DNA from: Dipteris shenzhenensis
Taxonomy: Eukaryota > Polypodiophyta > Polypodiopsida > Gleicheniales
Direction: 5' to 3' (one strand)
NCBI GenBank assembly: GCA_047967505.1
Contig: CM106538.1
DNA length: 64,000 bases
Under the pieces are notes generated by a model, which saw only the letters and a list, made by a program, of their open reading frames with translations, ran no database searches and was not told the DNA's origin. A program made the translations under genes and the position numbers. Positions 37,901 through 49,700 of the stretch are shown piece by piece; within the stretch, counting starts at the first letter, position 1, and every line of letters starts with the position of its first letter.

Positions 37901-38830
37901 CACTTCTCTTACTTTGTCTTTCAAATTGAGGAGTTTGTAAGTTTATTGATGCACAAGGAACAAATAAGAAAGAATAAATCTTCCTTAATGCATGGCAATG
38001 ATAAGGAATTTACTACCCATGACAAGGGAAAATGAAAAAATTCAAATAATTTTCAAGCAAAGGTTAGTTCAAGGCAAAAGGCAAGTAAACCAAAGGTTGA
38101 TGCTAGCAAGCCTAGGAAAAAACACAAATGCCATTGCTGCAAAAAGCTAGGCTATTCATTAGTGAATGTAGGAAAATAATTATAGAGGAGAATAGGAAAT
38201 ATTTTGACACTTTGATTATAAATTCCATCCATTCCAATGCAAATAAGGGTTATGCTTCAACCAATTGTGTGGCTAAAGAAAGGGCTCATATTTGTTATGG
38301 TACCACAAGAAGGCGCATCACTAGTGAGTCTAAAACTTCAAATGTTGTTTGGTATTTCAGGAGTGGTGCATCTAGGCACATTAACCTCTCAAATGGTGTA
38401 ATTTGCAAATTTTTAGATTGTTCTAGTTAGAAAGGTGTCGAGTGCCAACAATCCTTCTTACCAAACAAAAATGATACCAAATAGGAAGTTGCATCACTCA
38501 ATGTGGCTAAAACTTTAGATGGTGTTAGTTCTTTAGCAATGATGCATCTATGCACATTACCTCTAGGATGCATTATTTCTAGATCTACAACATGTTCCAT
38601 TTGACAAGGTGTCCATGCCTACAATTCTTCTAATATCATCAAAGAAGTTATGAAGATGGTGCTATCATTTTTATCTTCCAAACGTAATTTATGTGCTAGG
38701 TATTAAGCAAAATCTTACTTCAATTTCCTCTTTTGGAAAAAGAGGTTATGCAATCACCTGTGAGGAGGACAAGTGCATAGTCATAGATTGTGAAAAGGAT
38801 TATCAAATGGTACTACTAGCACTTTGTATG
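37900..38830 (+). pseudogene. Copia gag zinc knuckle, protease and GAG-pre-integrase relic
   Basis: At about 38115-38165 the plus strand encodes KHKCHCCKKLGYSLVNV, a degraded CCHC knuckle. At about 38340-38410 it encodes NVVWYFRSGASRHINLSNGV, the copia protease active-site region with RSGA where DSGA is expected, so it is catalytically dead. At about 38690-38830 VLGIKQNLTSISSFGKRGYA matches the segment between protease and integrase. Stops lie between the blocks. Confidence 0.7.
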
Positions 38831-40086
38831 GTAGTTATACCAAGTGGACAAACTTGACAGCAACTAATATGATGCTTTACTTTGCAGCCGTCTCTAGTCC
38901 TTTTAAAAACATCCTTTGTTGTGTGCATCAATTCCCCATGACTCCGTCCACCTAATAGACCAAGTCTTGTCAAGCGTTTGACCAAGGGCATACATTTTTT
39001 TCTTATTGATACCACCAAATTTTATAGGCTAACTTGTTATCTGAAGTTAGTAAAAATTAGTAATGCCAAATAAGCAGGCTCATCTTTTACTAATTAGCTG
39101 AGCATTTCCTTGATGTGGCTATGTTTTTGCTTCTTCCAAAGAAGCATTCACCATCTACTTTTTGGTAGATGATCTTCATAATTTTATCAGCATTGCCCTT
39201 ATGATTATTTGCGTCTAACACGTCATATGCTTTGGTGCCTCATAGGATATCTTTTAGATGTGGGGGCTCAAGAGACGTATGAAATGTTTTTTACAGTTTT
39301 GAGGATGGAAGAGCATCACAAGAATGCATGAGAAGGCTACCCAAAAGCATTCACATATATCCAGTGCTTTCCAAATCGCCCAATGCCTTGTGAAGAACTG
39401 ACACTTGCAATTTATAGATTAAAAGCCTCATGTATCAGCAATATCCCAATGGGTTGTTCCAAAAGACATCAGAATGACTGGATCTAGTGCAACGCACGGT
39501 ACTATAATGTTGACTTTCCATAGCTCTGGTCAAACCTCAACGGTGATACAATCCACATGCCTGCCCAACAAATTACATTGAATGTGCTCAAGATAGTGGA
39601 AGCCTCAAATTGAACCAGCAGAAGAGGGGGCAGCATATCATGATATCCCGCGATCAAGATATGGCTTATATGACACACAGCTGAGGACCAATAGTTCTTC
39701 CAAAATAATCAATGCACCATAACCGAAATTTCTGGTGCTTTCTGCCTGTCTGTTTCTAAAACTGCACCCCTACAGGTCTCCGCTTGCTTCTGCTTCCCAA
39801 ATCTACAATTTGGGGAATTGGTAAGAACCATCCATGAATATACTAGATGGAGGTAGCCTCTACATAGTTGTATTTGGCAGTCCTTTCTGTGACACTTCAA
39901 AATCAAAGCATTACCATCCATCTACCAGAAAACTCTTGGACCTCCACTGTGCAAGGTGTATGGGACGTAATTCCCATGACATGACAAAGACAAAGCACAC
40001 CATTTAACACATGCTCGAACACGTTTCTTCTGTGAAAGTAGTGACACCACCAATCCATACATAAGGATGCAGGAAACTAGCACAGA
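38831..40086. other. Intergenic DNA and SMPD4 3' flank
   Basis: About 39018-38810 on minus has a weak GAG-pre-integrase-like ORF (copia debris). About 39700-40086 directly follows the SMPD4 stop codon and is likely its 3' UTR. I cannot place the poly(A) site from sequence. Confidence 0.4.
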
Positions 40087-40737
40087 TTAGAAAGAGAATG
40101 TGACTTTCTTTAACATCCAGAATAAGAGCAGCAACATAAAAAGCACTACAGGCTTCTTTGCCATAAACCTAAGATTCACCCTCCAGCCTTGCCGGCGAAG
40201 CTGTGCATAGAACACTGACCAACACCTACAGAGGAAAGCCTTGACTGCCTGTACAATATCTGAGAAACAGAGATTGACTAACGAGTTTTTGGATGTTTTG
40301 AAAAGTTCTGTCACATTAAATTCTTTGACTTCCATGGGAAACACAGCAGTTTGAGGGGTCCTGTCACATGCTGCCTTGGCCTCCTCTTCCTGAGAGTTTT
40401 CATGTACCACCAAGCCAAGCTTTTCATTGATTGAATCAGAAAGCTTTACCAAAAGCCTGGCTAGCCATGCTACCTCTGTGCTTTCAATGGGACGCCTCAT
40501 CCAATCACCTCGATATTTCACTTCAAAACAAGTATGGCGGCCCAGGGCTCTGGATAGTAGGTTCTCTTCAGTAGTTATCTGCTGGATCTCTGTATGTAAA
40601 CTTGTTAGGCCACATACTCGGTGTGAGTCAAAAACTTTGAAACCTGCATCTTTGATAACCTCCAAGTGTTTGCATATGGTTCTTTGGATCTCAGCTGGAG
40701 CAAATTGGATCTCTGCTTCTGATTGCAAAATCAACAC
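40087..40737 (-). CDS. SMPD4: SMPD4-like exon 4 with membrane anchor
   Basis: 216 codons plus stop, acceptor TACTGCAG|GTG. It holds the C-terminal conserved block (CFEVKYRGD, STEVAWLARLLVKLSDSI) and a tail anchor. The anchor is a 14-16 residue hydrophobic run flanked by basic residues (RFMAKK before, KK after), ending VTFSF. Confidence 0.92.
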   Translation of the reverse strand: MLILQSEAEIQFAPAEIQRTICKHLEVIKDAGFKVFDSHRVCGLTSLHTEIQQITTEENLLSRALGRHTCFEVKYRGDWMRRPIESTEVAWLARLLVKLSDSINEKLGLVVHENSQEEEAKAACDRTPQTAVFPMEVKEFNVTELFKTSKNSLVNLCFSDIVQAVKAFLCRCWSVFYAQLRRQGWRVNLRFMAKKPVVLFMLLLLFWMLKKVTFSF

Positions 40738-43700
40738 CTGCAGTAACAACCAACACATCCATTTGGATATCTTACTCTTACACAAGTAATCAGAGCAACT
40801 TAGATCCTTCAGAAGAGGTAATCAGGAGCACTTGATCATTGGATAGAGCTTCAAACTACAGGCAAAAAATTCACCTGGAAAGCTTGGACAACTCCATTTC
40901 CATCAGTGCCAAAAAGGCGCAGGTGTCTCTTTTCTTGGTGAGCTTGAGAAGGAAAGACCTTATGCTCTCTACTGTCGCTGAGCATGCCACATTCTTCCAA
41001 TTCCTATAGTCAACATCTGACAATTAAAACATGATTGAACTTAAAGAATATAACAGCCCTCAAGGGTGTAGTTCAAATGACATTCTCCATGAATAGAGAC
41101 TGCATGATCACAAATTGACAGCTTAGGGTGAACAAAAATACAGCCTGTTAAGGGGGAGATTGAGCAATTTCCTTTGAAATGAACTTACGTGCGCATGAAG
41201 ACAGGTGCACACACACACATACATACAAAAGCATGCATGCACACGCATGCCCCTGCCCATGCCCATGCACATGCACATGGCCTGTAAGCACCAAAACCCC
41301 TGTGGCACAAACACACACTCCTGTACGCGTAAGAATTTGGGACATGATCACACTAGATATGAGTAAGCCTTTAACTGCATACCGTATACAGGGATGGACC
41401 ATCACAATGGTTAAGACTCCCAGGTGCAATACCATAATAGCCCGAATCAACTTTCTTCAATAATTCTAACAGGTCTTTTGATCCTGCCAGCACACTTAGA
41501 ATCTGTAGAGTGCTCAGTCAAGAGTCAATGTGGAACTCACGTATAAAATATAAGATATAAACTCCATGTTTACATGAACTTCGTATAACTTTTATTGTTT
41601 TATATCAATGTGAACCAAACTCAGCATTATAAGCTAACACACATTCCATAATCAAGCACACTGATCCAACAACTGAGGTGACCACCACCCATCTTAGCAA
41701 TCTAAACAAGATAAAACAGAAAACCATCACAAAGCCAATATTGTTAGATATGTCAAAGGTGATCCAAAATCATCAGTATAAGCTAGCTCTTTGTTTTTCA
41801 ATCAAACACACTAATCATCAAACTAAGAGAAACACCACCTTCCTTAGCACCATCACATTGGCAGAATCATTCTTATATACCTAGATAAATCCAAGAACGT
41901 TCCCAGACTCATTCTCTAAAAACACAACATAGTGCAGTTTCAATCTCACGATAGTCACTCATAAGATTGAAAACCATAAACTCCATCATGCATAGCAGGG
42001 ACTAGCTACTATGACATCCCCACTGACGTCATCAGCGCCCAACAGTGGGTGTAGACCATAGTATAAAAGCATGCTCTCACACATACAAAAATCCACACAC
42101 CCACACATACTACCCCATACTTGCCACTATTAATAGACTATGCAATATAGTAAAAGAAATATAGGCAAATCTACCATAGTATGTAGAACTTTAAAAGAGT
42201 GGCTCTGTCTCCATAAAAATGGGATGCACACCAAGCATGTAGTCATAAATTACAAATGTTTTTCCACAAAAGTGGCTACACCCCATCCCAGCCACTAATG
42301 AAATACTTTCGACACACGAAGATAGTCAAGGACCAAAGAACTGAATTGTAAAAGATATAGTAATACATGCATTAATAGAGACATAAATTAGGAGAGGCTT
42401 GCGTAATTAAAGAAATGTACATGATCCACAACCATTCATGATAAAAGGATGGATCTAAATCTAAATCTAGCTGATAGGGCAACGCACCATTTAAGATAGA
42501 AAGAATTATCGCAATACCAGCAAGCCGCAACTTGGACAAAAACTTCACAAGGTGAAATTTGCATGTCCGCTAATACGGCAGAAGCATATACCTAGATAAA
42601 TCCAAGAACATTCCCAGACTCATCCTCTAAAAACACAACAGTGCAGTTTCAATCTCACGATAGTCACTCATAAGATTGAAAACCATAAACTCCATCATGC
42701 ATGGCAGGGACTAGCTACTATGACATCTCCACTGACGTCATCAACGCCCAACAATGGGTGTAGACCATAGTATAAAAGCATACTCTCACACATACAAATC
42801 CACACACCCACACATACTTGAGCATCCATTCTTAGGCTCTTCTTTGATCCTGGCTTCATTTTCTTATTTTGGTCTGCGTCCTCTAACTTCTTGAATTCCT
42901 TTGACTTGCCTTTTCCAGGCTTGTCTTTGACCACTAATGTCTTTTCGTCAGTTTGCGTAAAGAGTTTCTCTCGAGCCTCCTCCTGAAGCAGTAGTGGGCC
43001 AATCTCCTCAAAGGTGAGTGGCTTAGTCCGTTGACCCGCAATGACCGTAGTCACAAAACTTTTGAAACTCCATGGCAACTTGTGGAGTGTTAGCAATGCC
43101 AATTGACTCGAGTCCACCTTCTGACCAACCGCTGCGAGCTGGTCCCGCACGACTTTCACCTTTGTCAGATGGTCATGCACAATATCACCCTCGTTCATAT
43201 CAAGATTATAAAGTTGATGCTAAAGAGTAATGATACGGGCTGTATTGTCGATTTCATATAGCTCCTTCATTATGGCCCACGCCTCTTGAGATGTCTCTGC
43301 CAACTGGATATGAGTAATCACAGCATCTGCTGTCGTGCCGATTAGCATTGCTAAGACTTGAGCATCCCTCTCCTCCCATGCACTCAATTCATCCGCAACT
43401 GCTTCAATTAGAACATCACCTCTTTTGTCCACAATGTCCTCCGGCTTCACCTCGGTCCCAATCACCATCTTTCACAGCTTCCGTGCCACGTGCTAGCCTG
43501 AGCTGAAAACGGAATCGCCAGGGACTCCTTCCTTCAGAGAGTGCTTTGATGAAGAAGAGTTGAGAGCCTAGTGCTCTGATACCATGTTTGAAATGAGGAG
43601 GGAATGAATCAGACTTCTATTAAGTAAGAAAGAAACTCGCTAGAGCAAGCTTTGTGCGGAAATACAACATGCTAAGCATGTAATAAAAAACACCTCAGAG

Positions 43701-46700
43701 AAATGAGGTAGAAAGAAACCAAGGCTGAGGCTGAAAATGCCAACTCAACCCTGTAGAAGTCTCAGCAAAGAAGGGAGAGTCTCTCCAATCTCTGAGAAAA
43801 GTAACTCTCTTGGAGGAAGCTGCTCGAGATGATCCCTGCATGGTCGCCCAACTAGCCATCAGAGTGTATACCGTATCTGTCCAAGTACTGGCCAAGATTT
43901 GAGAAGGGTGAACCTGAGAACCCTCCAAAGCCTTAGTGCATCTAGCTCTCCAAATGTGCCATGCTGCAATGCTAGCTAAGACCTCCCATGGAGAGTCGAC
44001 CGAGGAATGAGCAGCCCTGAAGAGAGTGGCTAGAACATCCTCTAGAGAGCACGACTCCACAAGGTGTCGTCGGATGTGAAGAGCCGAAGAGAAGTCAAGT
44101 CTCTCAAAAAAGACATGGGGCCATGAAAGAGTAAGCCAAGCCACTGATTCCCAAGTCGTATAGAAAGACAGGCGAACAAAAGTGCTGAAAAATCTTGCAA
44201 TCCCCTTCCATATGATTCTCACTTGTCTGCAATCCTAAAGGCAGTACTGTATTGTCTCCAAAGCAGAAAGGCAACGAGGGCAAGAAGAGTCAGCTCCGAA
44301 CCTGAATCTCCAATGGTTTACTGCTATCCCACCATGAATAGAAAGCCAAAAGAAGAGAGTGATTTTTCTATTCCGGTGGGATTTCCAAAGCCTCTGCCAA
44401 AAAAAAATTTGCAAGTAAGCCGAAATCTGAAAGTTCTCCCAAGATGAGCTCTTGTAGGCCTCTAACCCCTACAGCTGAGCTGAAATTTTCTAGCATTACT
44501 AACCATGTAATGAAAGAAGGGAATGCCCTTCTCTCGGTGCCCTTCATCTATCCATTCCCATTCCCCAGGGTCCCACTGCAAAAACTTAATTGGGATACCT
44601 CCATAGAGCCACAGTCTCCATGAGCCCAGGGCGATGAGAAGCAGGTCAGGATCCAAGTACCACTGTGAAAGAGAGCCATGCTCCTTGAAGCCCACTATCC
44701 TGACTGACTAAAACGGTACCTCCAACAAGATATCGTCTATGGATCTGAACAGCCTGCCCCCCGAAGAAACATCAAAGACTAAGGCATCCTCATGTGTCAT
44801 GAAAAGCAATCACCTGTAAAGGAACTCCCAGTCTAGAAAATGCCCCCATCCAAGTGGAGCAAGTAATAGGCATGTCATCTGTGTCCACTCAATCCAAGGG
44901 CAAGGCTGCATCAATCTGTCGAACTCTCCCTGCACTCCCTCTGAGCTTAAGAACCATCTCAGCCTGTCGGTCTACAAGAATCTTTCTAAAGGCTTTCCAT
45001 GCTCCCACAGTAGATGCAGAGGCCCTCTCCCATCTTGGCCACTGCATGTAAGGAGAAGCTCCAAGTGGTCTGTCATGCTCATTCAAAATCATATCATTCC
45101 ACATGATAGGCTACCTTTCAATCTCTTCACGGGTGGATAGGGGAATCCTGTGAAGAGTACTCCTGAAGCTTGCCCATGCTTTCAGGATAGCAACCATAAG
45201 AGGGAAAGAGGAAGATCTGAGGTGGGTTGTAGTAAAAACCCATCTAATACTGTGTGTCTAATCCTCTCCTAAAGTGGGCGTGCGAGACTGCATGCATCTG
45301 ATAAAGAAATCCTTTCAAGGCTCTTGCTCTGGTATAAGTCCTTTCACAATAACCTTGCAGAGTAAAGCTCTACACTGTAGATCCGGGTCGACGATATTCA
45401 AACCCCCTTCTCTTGTAGGAAGAATCAAGGTCTCCCAAGCCACCCTGGCTGTAACATCAGATGCCATCTAGACTACTCCATAAAAAGTTTCGTACATGTC
45501 TCTTAACCTGAGTGATACAATCCCTAGAGTGACACCAACAAGAGCAAACAAACCAAGCTATGGCTAAAAGAACTTCGTTAACCACCACCACCACCCTGGA
45601 AGCCAAGTACAAGTTTGGCTGAGCTCCAAAAAAGGAGCTTTCTTCTTATGCTCTCAAGCAAACTGTTGTGAAGGAGAGATGCCCACCCCAACCTGGCAAC
45701 CCAAATATCTAACAAAGACGCCCCTCTGTACCCAAGTGAAGCCAAAATCAATATCCTAATCCAGGGTATCATCATCGCAAATCCAAAAACCATTGGATTT
45801 ATGCCAATTAATGTATGCACCTACAGCTGTGCAAAATAAATCCAAGGCTATCTGAAAGGAAGTGAGCGTCTTGGGGGAGGTATTAAAAAAACTAGCCGTG
45901 TCATCTGCCAACTCACTATCCAGGAGCTCTTCTTCTCGACCGATAGGAAGCCTCAACCCATAAATATCAGCTTGAGATCTAATGTAGATACTAGCTTCCG
46001 CCATAAGAAAAAAAAAGAAAAGGGACAAGAGGACATCTCTGGCGAACTGATCTAGAAATCTGTAACATGTCCCCTCTTACCTCCCCAATGAGCACTTGGC
46101 TATGGGCTGCTCGGTAAAGAGAGGATACCCCTCTAATCCATGCATCTGAAAAACCAAAGCGAGATAGAGTACCCTCTAAAAAATCCCAGTCTACTTTGTT
46201 GTAAGCTTTCTCAAAGTCCAAGAGTAGAATGACCAATCTTTGGCGACTCTGCATGGCTCATTCTGAGGCCTCCCAAAATGAGAAAATATTATAAAAAATA
46301 CTTCTATCATGCACAAACCCTGTCTGTGTGTCATGAATCAAATCTGAAAGAAAAAACTGTAGCCGCAGACTGATGGCTTTCGCCAGAATCTTGTAAAAGA
46401 TGCCAAATAGAGTGATGGATCTCCATTGAGACACAAGATTCCTACTACCCTCCTTTGAAATGAGATGAATGAGACCATCTATAAGTGAGTCCGCCATCTC
46501 ACCAGAGTCCCACACGCCCTGCAGGGACTGGTGTAATGTGATCACCAATCTGCTCTCAAAAAGTAATAAAAAAGAAAGGGTAAGTCCATCCAAACCTGGG
46601 CACTTGCCCTTGTAAAGAGCAAGTAATGCAGTCTTGAATTCTACATTGGTGAAAGGTGCATCCAAAGAAACATACACCTCATCCTTCACCAATACAGAGA

Positions 46701-49700
46701 TACACTGCCAAATAACCTCTCTGGCATCATCTATAGCTTGTGTGCCCGGATCTGCACTAAGAAGAAATGCAAAAAAATCTAAAGCTACACGCATAACAAC
46801 ATCAGGATCTGACTGTAACATCCCATTTGAGTCAATAAGCTGCAAGACACTATCTCTAACTATGTCTAGGTCCATGAGTAGAGAAAGTGTTTGTTAATCC
46901 TGCCACTTATCTGAATCCAAAAGGATTCTCAAGCATGAAGGACATATTCTGCTCTCTGATCCAAATATGAGCCCTTGTTGCAGCAAGGCGCTCCTGAATC
47001 CAAACATATGTGGGTCTCTTCTGCTCTTCCCTCTAAAGAGACGCTAACTGTTGACGTATACCAATCTCACGTCTGAGAATCTCACGTCTCTTGAAATCAG
47101 CGACTGTATGATAATAGTCACTAATTCCGGATAAGGCTGCAACTACCTAAGATGGACGAACAGCTACACCCTGTATGTGAAATCCAAATCTGTAAAATAT
47201 CCTCCGTGAGGCTCTCCCCTACATAAAAAGCATCTGAAATCTTGACACTAGCAAAGCGTCCTCTCCGATGAGGCTCAAGAATCTACAACACCATTGAAAA
47301 ATAATCTAAGGTAGAAACCCCAGTAGAAATGCATACAGATCCTCCTCTGTCAAGTGCCCAATCGTCTACATAAAATCTGTCAATACGTGCATGGATGGAC
47401 ATGTGTATTCTCATGTTCGACCAAGAGTATAGGAATCACTATGGCATAACATGAAAGGCATCATCCAACCAAGTGTCCCTGCTACTGTACTGAAAGAGAA
47501 AGGCATCCCAGGCTGCCCTCTCCAAAGAATGAATTCCACCATGTCTGTCTCCCTTTTTGTTTGAAGGCAAGTTGAAGTCGCCACCAATGATCCAAGAATC
47601 TGCAATGGGGACCCAAGAGAGTAACTCCTTCCAAAAGGAGATCCGCTTCCCTCTGCTGTTGGGAGCATAAAGATTGAGAAGATCAATCTTACGTCCTTTA
47701 ATCAAATAATGATCCATTGAGCTCTACAGGAGGAGATAATACCATGACCAGCAACCAAGGAGAGAATAGAAGAAGAGACCGAAATGCAAGTACCTCCCCT
47801 TGTGCCCATAGCAGGCGACCAGAAGGTATGTCCTGAAAGCAGTTTGCCAAACTTAGAGCAATCACTGGCATCCAACTTGTGTTCCTGGATAAAAAGGATA
47901 TCAATAGCGCCCCTAGTGACACCTAAATGAAGCTGATTCCAGATCAATTGCCTACAGCGACAGTGTGGAACTCCGTCTAGGCCCTGTATGTTCCAACTGA
48001 CTATTCTCATCGACAGGAGGATGCTGGATGAAAAGGCTTACCCAACCTAGTAGAGAAGACCAACTTCCCCTGGGCCGAAACACTCCTACTAAGGACAGGA
48101 AACAATAGGTGAAAAGATCCCCACACCTGCTGAAAGGGAGGCCCTATCAAAAGGAATCCCAATGATCGAGACCTCTAAGGTAGAGGGCGCAAACTCATCA
48201 TCATCCATGAAAGTAGCCGAATCTACTAGTGCCGAGAAAGAGTTCCTAATAAGCAAGTCTGATTGAGGAGTGCGAAGAAGACCTGCACTCCTGAAAGATG
48301 GAGGAGAAGGATCTGTCAGGTCTCTATCAGTAGAACTGGAGCTGGGGACTGAGGAGGCCTGTGACTGAACTGAAGAGAAATCTAGAGTCCTCATCTGTGC
48401 TTGCACTTTCTCGATTGTCCTGACTGTGACCGGGGAAGAAGTATCCTCCTGATGTGAAGATGTAGTGTCTAAGGCTGCAACAACATCCACCTCTGGAGTC
48501 TTGAAGACGTCTGTCTGAACAGGATCAAAGGTCTCCTCCTGAGATAAGAAAGCCGCTCTGATAGCTCTTCACCGTGGTACTAGGTGTGATGCGGACATTG
48601 AGCGCTCTGCTGTCCCTAGTGGTCCTCGGGTGCGTGAAGCAAGGCGCCCTACTGCTCCTGGTAGACTTAGATTGCGTGGTACAAGATGCTGGGGAGGTGC
48701 AGTCAGGGTAGTACGTGAAAGAGCCGCACCAAAAAACCTCTTGGGCTTTTTTCTCTTCATTGGATAGTCTCAAGCAAAGTGCCCAAGGGTCCTACAAATC
48801 CTGCACTGGTCCTGTCTCGACTCTCTGTCAGAGCCATCTGGACGCTGAAGCATGATGTGGTCATCTGAGATGTTAGGATCAGAGACAATGACCCTAACAC
48901 GAGCAAAGTGCCCAAGGGTCCTACAAATCCTGCACTGGTCCTGTCTCGACTCTCTGTCAGAGCCATCTGGACACTGAAGCATGATGTGGTCATTTGAGAT
49001 GTTAGGATCATAGACAATGACCCTAACACGAGGCACCCCGTCTGCACTGACTACCTCTGCTGAGGAAGAAGGCATGCCAAGAAGGGGAGGATCTCAGTGA
49101 CCACTCCGAATGTGGCTCCAATAGTAACAAGCAGTTGATGGTAGACCTGAGGAAGACCAGGAAAGCTAATGAACAGTATGTGACCTGCATGTCCTCCTCA
49201 ACCGGATCAAAGCCCAAGGTGTAGGGTAAAAGAAAGATCCTCCTCGAACCCAAAGCCAGGGGATTAGCTTTGAGAACAAGGGCTGTGGACTCATGGGAGT
49301 CGAAAATCACTTGGAAGAATCCACGTCTCAAAAGTTGAATATACCTGAGGTGTGGGGTGAGATCTCCTGGTAATGCCGCTAGCATCCAATCTCTAGCCTG
49401 TGATCTGAAAGGTGTAACCCAAAGATGCGGACGAAAAGTGATATGAAGCCCTCTAATTCCACATCTTTCTTGAGCTGCTTCAACTCGTCTTTTGAAAAAA
49501 TGACAGTTCTCGCGACCGGTGGAAGTGAACGGAGATTGACTAAATGGGGATCCATTCACCAATCGATGTGAAAAGGCTAATTTCAACACTGAAAAAAGCT
49601 CCGCCCGTGAAACTACTGCCTAAGACGCCCTGCAACACGAGCGCATGAAGGAGAAAAAGAGGATAGAAGAGAGGGGAAGGGAAAGAGAGGAAAGACTGAG

